Shown here: positions 24,276 to 36,500 of the stretch, in pieces
Layout of the letters: every line of letters starts with the position of its first letter
Numbering within the stretch: the stretch's first letter is position 1
Assembly (NCBI GenBank): GCA_029204225.1
Contig: CM055095.1
Span: 51,619,836 to 51,683,835, forward strand
Source: Diphasiastrum complanatum
Taxonomy: Eukaryota > Streptophyta > Lycopodiopsida > Lycopodiales > Lycopodiaceae
Length of the DNA stretch: 64,000 nucleotides
Reading direction: 5' to 3'
Translations under genes and position numbers: made by a program
Notes under the pieces: model-generated
Databases searched by the model: none
The model's input: the letters and a program-made list of their open reading frames with translations, nothing else
Told to the model about the DNA's origin: nothing

Positions 24276-24740
24276 ACTCTAGACTCAATTACAATGTTGC
24301 CTAGCCACATGTCTTGTCTTACGATCTTGGGCTTCAAAAACCACCAAATCTGGTATCACTGAGCATTAGCTTTGAGCTATGAAATGGTGCAAATCCCGTG
24401 TCAAATGGAACTTCTCCTTAATAAAGAACACTCTTTTCGATTGTCAAAGAACTCACTAGCTCATTGCTACCAAAAATTTGGTGAAATTTGAAGCAACTGT
24501 GAGCAAGAAAAGTCTCTTTTAGTGAGAGATATAGTGGAGGTGTACAAAAAGTACACCAACTCTTCAAACTGAAGTGAATTTCTCTTTCAAACCCAGATTC
24601 ACTTTTTGGACCTCTTATTAGCTTTCAAATTGATCAATTCTTTTGTTGATTTAAGTAGTCCTTGGTCCAACGACCATTCTACAAACAAGTATCTTGACTT
24701 TAGAGATGCTAAGGAGGTAAGCTATTTCGCGGTGCACAAG
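24276..24740. other. No gene seen
   Basis: Sequence between the Copia gag remnant and a CT microsatellite. CTGGTATCACTGAGC at about 24343 resembles a primer-binding site but is in the wrong orientation for the neighbouring gag. Confidence 0.35.
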
Positions 24741-24742
24741 CA

Positions 24743-24744
<2 letters not shown>

Positions 24745-24804
<60 letters not shown>
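24745..24804. repeat. (TC)30 microsatellite
   Basis: Uninterrupted 60-bp TC run. Confidence 0.95.
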
Positions 24805-24807
<3 letters not shown>

Positions 24808-24836
24808 CATGTCTATAAAGCTTTGACCCTGGATTT

Positions 24837-25050
24837 ATATCTCGTAAGCCGGTCAAAAGGCCTACTTCGACCCATAAGTCACTTATGATTATGAGGGGTT
24901 GGGGCCCTCATGGTATTAAATCATAATTGATGGCTTGGAGGCCTAAAATCTATGATGGTGGATTTATATGGAACTGGCAATGACTCATTGGTAAGTGGCT
25001 AATGTGGCCCAAGTAGGCTACTAATTTATCCTAGTGAGGTGTCTTCATGT
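24837..25050 (+). mobile_element. Gypsy LTR fragment
   Basis: Aligns with the LTR starting at 44877: both have GGGGCCCT(C/T)ATG, ATGGTGGATTTATATGG, (A/G)TGACTCATTGG-like and AGGCTGCT/AGGCTACT motifs in the same order. The LTR start is missing, so only the middle remains. Confidence 0.55.
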
Positions 25051-26000
25051 ACTCCTAATCTAAGCATACAATATTGGCTTAAATTTTTCCAAACCCCTAT
25101 TTTTATAGATGTAGTATCATCCCTATCCAATTCCTCAGTGGATTCCATTATTCGGATTTTAAATCACTGCGATGCCATCCTAAATTGCAAACCTCAATGA
25201 CTAGTTGTCATCTTGCAAAATGACTCATTGCTACTCTATAAAACACTATACGATATAGCAAACTTAAATGACTTAATTTCCATCGTTTGGAATGCTATAA
25301 CAAATGTGGAGACCAACTCAAATATAAATTTGGGTTCTACTATCTCACAAACTACGTTCATAATTAGTGAGAGCCATTAAATGAACTTGGCTTGGCCGTG
25401 TTACCAAACTAGCAATGAGACAAAATCGAATCAATAAGTCAAGGTGTTGTTACAAGTGCAAGATCCAACATATGTCGACGAATGGGGACATAAAAAGCTC
25501 ATAAGTAACATTTATCATGGAAATTTCCTGAGACGGAACCAATTACAATAAAACATGATCAGATTGAATATTATTCCCTTTGGCCCTTTACATGGATCTT
25601 ATTAAAAAATGGAACCCAATATTGGAGTCTTCACATATTTCTCTAAGGTAAACATCAATATCAAATTTTACATCTCCTTACAAGTACCATAATATTTTAT
25701 ATCGGTACCCAAGGTAAGTGCCCTTCCACATGCAGAGCCTGCATGTCTACTTTGTGTGTGCTATATTTGTTGAAGCATCCATAAGCTAGTTGATTTTTTC
25801 CTTCATTTAGATGTTAGTAGCAGTAGATGTTGCCCAACTATAAAAATGTACTTTGACATATGCCTAACATTCAAAAGTTAAAAGCAAATGCAACGGTCAG
25901 TTTACAACAGGCATATGCTAGGACGCCGTGAAGTGCACATTCTAGTTTCATGTCACTAGCATGTGACTACCATCATTGCAGGCTTGCGTGTTTGTGTGTG

Positions 26001-26037
<37 letters not shown>

Positions 26038-27258
26038 TGTTATTCGCTCATCAATGATAGCAGATAAATGAATACGTAATCTTGTTTTAATTTAGAGCAG
26101 TCTGTAACAAGTTGATGGAGAGAATTTTCTGGTTGGCTTTCTAATATGAGAGATAGCCCCTTCTTTAGGACCATCTTTGGTCTATTCTCAACAATAGCCT
26201 TGATGAATGTTTTACCAGAGGGAGTGGACATGTGCATTGAGAAATAATCATTGCGCTGGTTCACTATATTTGCAAAAGTGCAGCTATTTTACACGTTTAG
26301 TGCACATCTAAAACCGAATAGCATTTAACCAGTTGATCAACAAAAATCTGGAGACAAGTTACCATTGTCTTGTCCTTCACCTGTCATCGTGAATCCAACA
26401 ATACAACTTGGCAGAATTAGACAGCAATACAAAATCACAACGGTGTTAGGATCCACACAAGTAAATCTAACTGTTTATGTATCAGCAAATTAGGTCAAGA
26501 ACCATTCGCTATGCATGGGTAAACCTCCGTTGCTGATTGCTTTAATAATTGTATTAATTTTCACTTGAACAGAATTTGAGATCAATATCTTCCGCTTCGG
26601 GTGCTTGGGGCATTGCTTTTTGTATTCAAGTCAAGCAGTGGTAACGAGGCAAAGACATTCAGTTTTTAGCAATTATTTCTATAAGGCCCTTATCATCTAC
26701 ACAGATAATTAACCTCATCACCTATTACACTAGCAAAGGTCCTTGGAGAATCAGAGTCGTACATACCATATAGACATTGCAATATGAAAAATGCTCAAGC
26801 CTTGATTATCTGGATGTGTAAAGTCTTTTGACTAGCCTCATGAACTTTTGATTGACCACTGAACAAAATATATTGCCTTCGCAATTGTGTATAAACTCTG
26901 CAATGGCCTTGCTTCCTTAGTCTGAATTTCTGAAAAGGTCGTCATTTCTATTAGTATTCAAATGCCTGATACAAGCATATGCGATAGGAGCCTTCTTTAG
27001 ATACTCACAAAAAAATGCATATTCAAGGTATGGCTGTTGAGCACTTGAATACACTTGCAAGGTTAGGCCAAAGGGGAGGTGGAAACCTGCTTGCAATGGT
27101 CCGAAATAGAAAAGACCGTGCTTAAGTAACTATACCGGCCAAGTAAGGTGGATGCATTGGTATTCCCGGAAGTAACCGAGGGATAAATATTTCCAAGATA
27201 TGGGAGGGAAACATAGAATAATAAGTGAATAAATGTACTGAATGAATGACTTCAAGAA
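25051..27258. other. No gene recognised downstream of the syntaxin-like gene
   Basis: Contains a (GA)n run at 26004-26034. A 74-codon minus-strand ORF (26264-26040, with ENRPKMVLKKGLSLILES) could be a chance frame or 3' flank sequence. The 3' untranslated region of the host gene should lie just below 27259. Confidence 0.35.
26004..26034. repeat. (GA)n microsatellite
   Basis: About 31 bp of alternating GA after GTGTGTGTGCAC. Confidence 0.9.
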
Positions 27259-27531
27259 TCAGTTAGGAAAATGGCCCGGAACTACTGTCTTGTTTTCTGT
27301 TGGGACAATAGTTGAGAGAAACCAAAAGTAGAAGCTTACAAAACTGATTACAATTAGCATCCCAAAAACCAGGTGAAAGGCTTGACCAAAAGAAAAGCTT
27401 TGCTGGGTTCGTAAAGGCATTTGTGCAGCTTCCCTCCCTCCATTTGGATTTTTCACCTCAGAACAATCTATTTCAGAGGGTACAAGGCCATTCGTCGATT
27501 TCCGATGATTTCCAGGTCTGCTATTATAACC
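27259..27531 (-). CDS. Probable terminal exon 4 of the syntaxin-like gene (membrane anchor)
   Basis: Ninety codons and a stop follow a strong acceptor, TATGCAG|GGT, with a CTAAC branch-point-like motif about 35 bases upstream and a T-rich tract. The exon starts in phase 0, matching the phase-0 end of exon 3, 28.1 kb away. It encodes a polar segment, then [13 protein letters not shown] and a hydrophobic stretch of about 22 residues ([18 protein letters not shown]) near the C-terminus. In homologues an RSQ-aromatic motif precedes a similar C-terminal anchor, so the layout agrees. An in-frame ATG lies at 27543-27541 inside the presumed intron end, so a short separate ORF remains an alternative. 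No AATAAA-type signal was seen nearby. Confidence 0.62.
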   Translation of the reverse strand, partial: GYNSRPGNHRKSTNGLVPSEIDCSEVKNPNGGREAAQMPLRTQQSFSFGQAFHLVFGMLIVISFVSFYFWFLSTIVPTENKTVVPGHFPN

Positions 27532-30500
27532 CTGCATATGCAAGCATAGGAATTTCAGGTTAGTTCATGCACTAAATAGCAGCAAAGAAACTAAAGTAGA
27601 AAAAAACCAAAACCTTACTTCTTGTGTATAAAGTCATCGCCAGACAGTTTTGCATCCTATTCCAAAGCATCACCAGGTTTGCCAATATAAATGCCAAAAA
27701 GATGCATGGAGAATAGTTACTCAGAAGTAGTTATTAGAATCTGTTGTGGGATGCATGGTGAATGACTACTTGGAGTAATGATTGTCCAAGTAATCCTAGA
27801 AGGGGTAAAACAGAACAGTAGATCATGTAAGCAAAATAGTCTATAGGTGAGGAAATAAAGAACTAGTACTAAAATTAAAACACTACAGATTCTTGAAATA
27901 GTAGTCACTTATTGTATTAACCAAGGGAGGGTACATGCAAGATCGTATCAGGAGGCAGTGTACTATTCCGTTCAGATCAAGCTTGGCTGCGAGTAGCAAA
28001 AACAAAGTCTACTAGCTTGATTTGTTAACACTGAGGGAGCATAATGCACAGTCTATATCTATAAAAACCACTAGGGAAAACCCCTAAGATGAGGATAGAA
28101 AAACACAAGAGACTATGGAGCAAAACCACACAACCAATCCTAGATCCCTCCTGGAGAATCCTCCTGGATCTAGCCCCCAAGCCATGCCAAGCGATAACAA
28201 GAGGAGAAGAGCTCAACTGGTAACCTAGACCAAAGTCGTCAACGGAATAATCACTACCTCAATATATAGAGAGTAGGATTCCCTGTGCATGAACCCATGC
28301 AATCCCCATGCAGGTCAACTATAAATAAGTCACAGCTCTTCATGCATTCCTCCTGCCTATATCCGTCACACGTACATGCACCATTCCATATGTCTCAATT
28401 AGAGTGTCTGGGTCCTCGCAAGGTCATTAGTCACAAACAGGCCTCAACGTGGAATAAAATCTAGGCGTGACCAATAATCTCGAACACTGGAGGGCCGGTC
28501 TACCATATTAGGACTATTCCATGTCCTTTGCTGAATATGGCCGTAACAATATCCCTCTATGTTTGATGATCTATTACTCACTTATTGATCTTTGCAGCAT
28601 GGATGCTATATTTATAAGCATCTTGAACTACTGTAGTTTAACTATTAAATTGCTTATAGTTTACAAGTGTAAAAGAATAGCTAGAAGAGTTTATTGAGAG
28701 AGAAGTGCATTCTGTAACTGTCTTCACACTCGTTCTTCTGCCGCGTAATTATGTTTGGTCCCGCAGAATGGCTTACATTCCCCTACGGCTGATTACAGTA
28801 GGACCCATAGTGCAGAGCCATCTTTGGTCTCATTAGAGCCATCTTTGGTCTTGTGAACCTATGTGTTGAACCATTGCTAGGTTATAAGTTACATACTATA
28901 TACTCTTATGTATGTAGTATGTAGTCAGGTCTAGGTCATGTAATATTTGAAGGTACAGGAAAATAGCGTGCTTGAAAAGAGATTCTCAGTTACTTCAAAA
29001 CATGTTAAATTGATATAAACTTCAACGGAAAGGTCAAAACTACTCGGTAACTATACAATTTCTCAATCGTTTAGTTCTTGTGTCCAAGATCTTTTCGGGT
29101 TCATGTCGAGACACACTCGATGATTCATCCAACAGGTCCAACTAATCTCCAGAACCAAGATGCTCTCCTTCACGTAGACTCTTCTCGAGTCGGCTTACAT
29201 GAAAAACCAGATGCATTTGAGTTCCTTCTGAGAGGTCCAACTGGTAAGCTAAGGATCCGATCTTTTTCAAGATCTGATACGGTCCTCTATACCTAGGGAA
29301 CTATTTGTAATGCTTGCCGATACGCATAACACTAGAATCGTCTGGGATCTGAAATACACCCAAACCCCCATTTGAAAGTCTCGAGGCGATCATTTTAGAT
29401 TAGCATAATGCCGGTCCCTATTTTGGGCACACTAGACATTTTCACGATCTGTAGCATTCTTGCATATCGTGTAGGAAATCCGCTACCTTCTGAAACTTGA
29501 TCGTACCACTGAAATGAGTGATATAGGTTCAAAAACCGTACATAAGCATGAACGGGCTATAACTGGTAGCCGAATGCTTACTACTATTCAATCTCCATCA
29601 AGGATAACTTCCTCTCCGAGGAGATTGCCAATCAAAATATAAATGCAAATATCATCTGATCTTTTGATCACGAAGGTAATCCTTCTCTTAAACGATCAAG
29701 TATAACTAATATGAGAAGTACATATCACGTCCGAGTTGATTCCTACATCTTATTGCCATATTTATTTTTGAGTCAACTAATAGAATTGCTATTGATAACT
29801 CTACACATGCATACATTGTCCCAAACCTTGTACTAACTTCATTTAGTGTGTTCTGGTTTACTTTTGGATCACGTTCAGTATGACATGACATAACTAACAG
29901 CTTGTTTCACTGGAGTACCATGTATCCAAGACTAGGAGTATACTGAATCCTATGTACTGGTCATGGACATAACAATATTGTCTATAGTTCAAGTGTGATT
30001 AATATATCATCAATTCTATGTGCTAGATTTGCTAGAAGAGAGAAAAAGAGAGACTAGATTGTTTCCAAATCTTTGTCATTTCTTCTTGTCATCATTTGTT
30101 AATTTTCAAGAGAGTGCTAGGTGCATTGGAACAGGTTCAAAAAAGAAGATCAATCATTGCAACATGGCAACCTCAAGTGGCTTCATGCTGGAAAGCAATG
30201 ATAGGCTTACCTCAAGCAACTACTCAACTTGGAAGGTGAGGATGGAGTCTTTGCTAGAGATGAATGAGGTGTGGAGGAGCGACTTTTGACACCTCAAGAG
30301 CAATTGAGGTATGATAGGAGGGCAAATAAAGCTCTTCATGTGATCAAGATGAACGTGACTAATGAACTTCTCAAGGAAGTTGGTAAGTGCACTACATCTA
30401 GTGAAGCTTGGGAAACCTTGAAGAAGGTTTATGAGTCCAAGTCTACATCTAAAGTTCTAATCCTAAGGAGTCAAAATTTTCGAAGTATTCAAAAGAAGGA

Positions 30501-33500
30501 TGAAAGTGCTCATGCTTTTGTTTTGAATGTTGAAGCCTTGAATGATGAATTGACATGTATTGGTGAAAGCATTAAGGATGTGAAGCTTGTTCAAGTTGTT
30601 CTTAATGGCTTATTGGATGATCATGCTAACTTGGTGAAAAGTTTTGCTATTCAAAAGAGGGCCTTGGCATTTTGCAAGTAAATGTTTTGCGAGTTTCTTT
30701 CTTGCCATCATTCAACAAAAAAATAGCACATGGTGTGCCACCTTTTTTATGCTACTACTTCAATGTTTATTATTAGGAATGTGGTTTGATACATCGTTAA
30801 AAATCCCACAAAGTAAAAATCTTTTGCAGCCTCCAAAGATAGCGCGCCGGCGTGCTATCGGTCTCGTAGGAATTTTATTTTTTTTCGGCGAGACCCTTAG
30901 CACGTGCGTCTGCGTGCTATCTTTGGAGGCTGCAAAAAAAATTTCTTATTTCATATGGCATGCCAGCGTGCTATCTTTAAAGGCTGCAAAAAAAAAATTT
31001 AGTTGTTTCACGTTGCACGTTGACTTACTATGTTTGGAGGTTGAAATAAATATTCTGAAATAATGTTTTTACTCAGAACTTGGTTCTCAAATGAGTCAAA
31101 ATAGCTTTTCTATTTTATAATTTACTCGGCTAGCACATCGGCATGCTACCCGAATCAGCTCCAAAAAGAAATTTATTTTTTCAAAAAGTTCTTCAAAAAA
31201 ACTTTATTTTTTTGAAATAAAAAATTTGCAGGCCAGCTCTTCGGCATGCTAACTTTTACAACTTCAAGAACGGTTTTTTTTAAATATAAGTAAACCTATA
31301 TTTATTTTGTGATGGACCTATTTAAAATTTGATGGATATTCAAATTTTTAAGTATGCATCAAACCACAATTCTTGTTCTTAAAAAATCGTATAGTAGCAT
31401 AAAAAGAGTAGCACACCATATGCTACCATTTTGTTGGATCATGGATAGAAGAAACTTGCAGAAAATTCTCGCAGAATGTCAAAACCTTTCAAAAGACATT
31501 GCCAAGTATGGAGGACTTGCAAGAGGTCTTGGTGGCTGAAGAGTTTAGACTCCAAGCAAGAGGAAGATCATCTTCTACATCTCAAGTTGGAGAGGAGGAC
31601 GCTATGTTCCCAAGGGGCAAGTTCAAGTTCAAGGACAAAGACAAGTGGTTTAAAGGACAAAATCAAGGTGAGTCATCTTCTTTTGAGGGTAAAACGGACA
31701 AGTCAAAGTTGAAATGTTTCTATTGTGGAGTCAAAGGGCTTTTTGCTTGTGATTGCTTCAATAAGAAAAGAGATCAAGGTGAGAAGCAAGGCAATTTCAC
31801 TTTTGATGAGGATGGTATTGATGGGCAAAATTCAAGTGATTCTTTTTTTATGTCTTCTTGTTTGCTAACACAATAACACATCGTGGGGATTGCGACGTGG
31901 GTGTCCAACGGAGTTTCAGAAATTTTATAATCTGTCGCATTTCGACGCATCGAGGACTTTGACACATCGGACTCCGACGCCCAAGTAAAAATTCCCAAAT
32001 TGGACGTCCGGTGATCCGGAAATTGTGGTGGCAACCAATTTTCAAACTTGTCGTCGCATTTCAACATGTATACATGGATACGGCGTGGCATATTTTAAAA
32101 AAAAGAACGAGGTGGCATCTGACATGGACGTCGAAATCTGACCTCCATGTCATTGATCCGAGACAACCAAACATTTTTTATTTGACTTGGTATGATAAAC
32201 AGACGTCGGATTCTTACGTGTTTTGGGACATCGGAATCCGACGTCTATTTGGTTTTCGTGATTTTGCGTGATTCTGCAGCTCATTTTTTTTTTGCATGTT
32301 TGGAGCTTTTGGAGCGTTTGGAGGTGCGCTTGGAGCTTTTGTGCTTGGAGCTTCCATTGTGGTGATTGCGGGTAGTTGTTTTGTATTTTGCTTTGGGAGA
32401 TGACATTTGTTTTGTTTGTTTTCGTGAGAGAAAGTGAGGAGGGGTATTAAAAAGTGAGGAGGGGAAAAGAAAATGAGAGAAAGGACTGTAAAGTAGATTG
32501 TTTCTTTAGAATAGTAAAGATAATGCAAAGATAATAATGTAATAGATAATGTAAAGACAGAAATGTAATAGATAGTGTATAATGATAATTGAATTTTAAA
32601 TTTGTATAGAAATTATTACATTTGTGGACATAAAATATAAATTAGATGATGAGAGAGAGAGAGAGAGAGTTTTGGATTTTGATTTAGGGCTTAAGATACT
32701 AGATAAATAGATAGTGTATGATGATAGTTGAATGTTAGATTTGTACTTTGGAAACACATGAAGATCTGATCACAATCCCTAAGATCCAATATACTACTAT
32801 CCCTATCTGTACAACAACATTAGCACATTTTCCTTCACATGTGTGCCTAAACAGACACTCTACCACTACTTGAGCAAAATCAGATGTTTTTTTAGTGGTC
32901 TCTACCCGAATAAACATAGCCAATTTGGTAAGATGGCCAGTCATTACCAAAATTCCACTATCCTGTTTATTCATTCAGGGTAATCTTACCATGATCTAAA
33001 CCTTCTCTTATTCATCAAGTATATCCCAGAGACTGAATTATGATTCTCTATTCATAATTCACCAGATTCCTAAGTTATACCTTACCATAAGAGAGCGTCA
33101 CAAGTCTTAGAAGACACTTGAGTTGTTCTAAAAAGTCATTTCCACGAGGAAAGTTTCGGACTCAACCAACTCACTTACGATGTCTTTATAAGAATTGTAA
33201 TTCTCATAACACGTTTACTCTAGACATGGCACAAAGTGTCATTCCAAAGTTTGGGTTCAATCTAGAATACATCTAGAATTTACTCTTAAGTCCTAATCTA
33301 GAATAACTTAAGATTCACTAGAACTTCATTACATGAAGCTCTAACTTTTGGCTACCATCAACTATCCAACGCAACCTGAGTCTTCCGAGATAGCATTCCG
33401 TCCTTTCCAATCGGGAAAAGATTAAGGCCAAAAGTTCTCGTGTATTCTATGCACAAACACTTCCTGAAATGAATCAAAGAATGCTTCATAAAGGTTGTGA

Positions 33501-36500
33501 CTTATAAGCAATACATATCATCAATAATAAGCATAAGTAAGATTATATTGTTGATTCAAACAACTTAATTTACGGGTTGTTGGTCTACTGATCCCTAGCG
33601 TGGACACGCTACCCGAGACCAGTCGGGCATGACAGGTATGATGATGATGGTGGTGATTGTAAACAAGATGAGGAGCAATGTGATGATGGTGGTGACCGTC
33701 AACAAGATGAGGAGCAATGTGATGACATGGATGATCATGGACAATATCCAGATGGGGATCATGTTTGTCAACTAGATGATCAGGAATATCAGCTTGGTGA
33801 TGTTGATGGAAATAATGATGGCCAATGTGAAACCGAGTATCGCAATGTTGATTATGAGGGCCATAATCACTTTGAATGGCAACAAAGGGACCAATATGAG
33901 TTTACAGGTCAACCAAATGATATCCCGAAAGTTGTGATTATGATGAAGAAGATCCAATGGTTCACAACATGTACAACAAAGGAAAATATCTCTGAAATAC
34001 TTTCGTTCAAACCAGCACCTTGGTGAGCTAGGAATTTACATTTTGATTGTTCTAAGGAGTCTTGCTGGTGAAGAATTGAACACACTGGTGTAAGAATTTC
34101 TTTTTGATGAGACTCCAATTTGTTCTTTAATTTTATCTTTTGTTGTTTGATCCTTAGATCTTGAATGAATGCCTTTTGCATTACATCCGTCAATGTCGGG
34201 TTCAAAGTAGGGGGAGTGTCATGTGTTGCATGTAATTAGCCCATGAGCTTACTAATGAATTGCCAAATATAGCCATGGAGCTAAATTAGATTAGAACTAG
34301 TCAATAGGACAAATAATAAAGTGGCTCAAACAACCTCGCTATAACTGTGAATAGCGGAATTGTAATAAAGGCCCAATTTAGCTAAATAAGGTCCCAAACT
34401 TATAGTAGAGGCACAAATGACCACTTCATAAACCCTTCACTCACCATAAACCAACTGTTGCTTTTGGTTGCAACATGTATCTAACATTATTTTTCAAAAC
34501 ACACAGAATTTCTCTGATTGAAAAAGTTGGGTTCAACTGTTTAGCTCGTCAGAATCAGCAAATCCAGTGACTCGAATTGGGTTGGGAACATTGAAAAGAA
34601 GGTTCCTTTAGGATTATCCCTGAACAATATATAGATATGGTAGCTCCTATTGAAATATAATTCAGCTTTTGGAGTTCATTTTAGGTGACTCTACTGCAGT
34701 TCTTGTAGGGATCTGCCATTTACGACTTGTGATTGATAATCATTTAGTAAATCTAGTTGGAGTTCACTTTTTATCATCTTCTGTTGTCCTTTGAGCTTAT
34801 GTGATGCCATATCAGTGAACCTTGTTCACAACTTTGTACCAGAGCACCTTCCAGGGGGCATGCGGTACTTCTTTTTTTTCTCCACCTTCATGGATTGATC
34901 TTGAGGAACCCTTTCTTTTTTCAATGCTTCCCTAGCAGGTTGTCTGGATCCATACACTTCAGCAATTGATCATCAGTGATTCGTTTTTCTTTGCTATATA
35001 TTTTTCAGCAATCAGGAATTCATGAATCCTCCAAAACATGATTGTTGGGATCCTTACTCTTCACTGTTGATCACCAGTATTGTTCATAGTCTGTAATATT
35101 CTCTGATAGATAGTTGTTGCAGTCTTCTAGAACCTGCTTTCAAAAGAGTCTATTTTGATGTGTTGTGGAGGCAACAAATAGTAAACAGGGATTTTACAGA
35201 CTGTTATTGCGTGATATTCATCGCTATCTTATTTAGCCTCCACAATACTTGTTGTCATGGCACGTGCTCGTGCCAATACCAGTTGAGAGTCAGATGACTT
35301 TTGAGGCCTACAAGACATCAGTTGCAAGCCTCCCTAGCTAAACATGACCAAACCTTGCAATGAATACAGAACACTATAGGTACAAATGAACAGACAGCAG
35401 CTAGGCAGGAACACATACTTTACGCCATTCAGCATCTTCAGGATAAAAGACAAGCTACACGTACACTTACTACAGGTTGTATGTCTACTCATCATCAGAC
35501 AGCTCTTGTTTCATCTCCTTAGGTCTTTAAGACATTTTTTTTACAAGATGCAAAGCATAAGGTATAGCGAGGTGTATTATGCTCTGGTCCATCCATTGGG
35601 AATGAACTAGAGAACCGGTCAGCCAAACAGAGACATACTTTCAGATCTTTCCAAAATGCAATGTCCAGAAGATTTAGTAAGCTGCTACATTTGGATGGAT
35701 GTGCTACTTCTCGGTGGTGAGCACGTTCACTAAATTAGACTTTGTCTCATGCTCAAAGATGACCGACATCTAGGAAATTTATCAAGAATTCCATGACTGA
35801 TCCAGAGTGGCTTACCCAACAATTAGACTTATTCAGTAGCTTGCAGCAGATAGGCAAGCTATTGGCATCTGCCCCTAAAGGCAGGTTCTTGGACCCTCCA
35901 AGGCAAGGGCAGCCAGGCTGCCTTTTTTCAGCAGGTTGAGGCAGGCTGCTTTGTGGGCAGCCACTTGCTGGCTTTAATGGATTGATTTTACCAATTGTGA
36001 CAGCCATGACGGAGTTCCATGCTTTGTACATAGAATAGAGGATACGCCCCATCTATGGCCTTTTACAGCCATCATTCCTTTAGTATGGCACAAGAAGAAC
36101 TACACAAGAAGCTACAAGATTCTTAGTAAACTCTTGGCACTAAGACCGCATAGCACCACTCTCAAGAGCAGATTTTAGAAAGAGCGGAAAGCTTAGGGGT
36201 CTTGTATTTCTATGAATGATATTCTCACATTTCTACGGGTGGAGGAGCACATGAAGGCTTCTCAGGAAGCCAAAGATACTAGTAGATGGGTCCTTTTCCA
36301 AGATGGTATAGATCACCTTTGTTACGTCCATGTCTGGTATAGAGGAATCGGAATAATCCTTGACGTGGATATTTGGTACTCCAATACACGAATTTATTAG
36401 TTATGCCTGGTTATTTCGAACTAGGCCAAAATGTAATTAATAATCTTATGAGGACCCAATCACACATCTAATGACATGTGGAAGTATTGCATGGGTTAAG

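Noticed and set aside
24343-24358. Primer-binding-site look-alike CTGGTATCACTGAGC
   Set aside because: It lies on the plus strand while the nearby Copia gag is on the minus strand, and it carries two extra bases inside the motif.
27532-27543. ATG at 27543 as start of an independent 94-codon gene
   Set aside because: The four codons before GGT are better explained as the intron's end TTGCATATGCAG, with a branch-point-like site and matching phase; kept as a lower-ranked alternative.
27618-27700. Possible small exon before exon 4 (donor AAGAA|GTAAGG, giving an ordinary-sized intron)
   Set aside because: In the phase needed to join exon 4, it has an in-frame TGA right before the donor; other phases put exon 4 out of its open frame.
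29078-29296. Plus-strand ORF of 72 codons
   Set aside because: It is the antisense shadow of the Gypsy integrase C-terminal region on the minus strand, as is the minus-strand ORF at 44502-44720 for its plus-strand relative.
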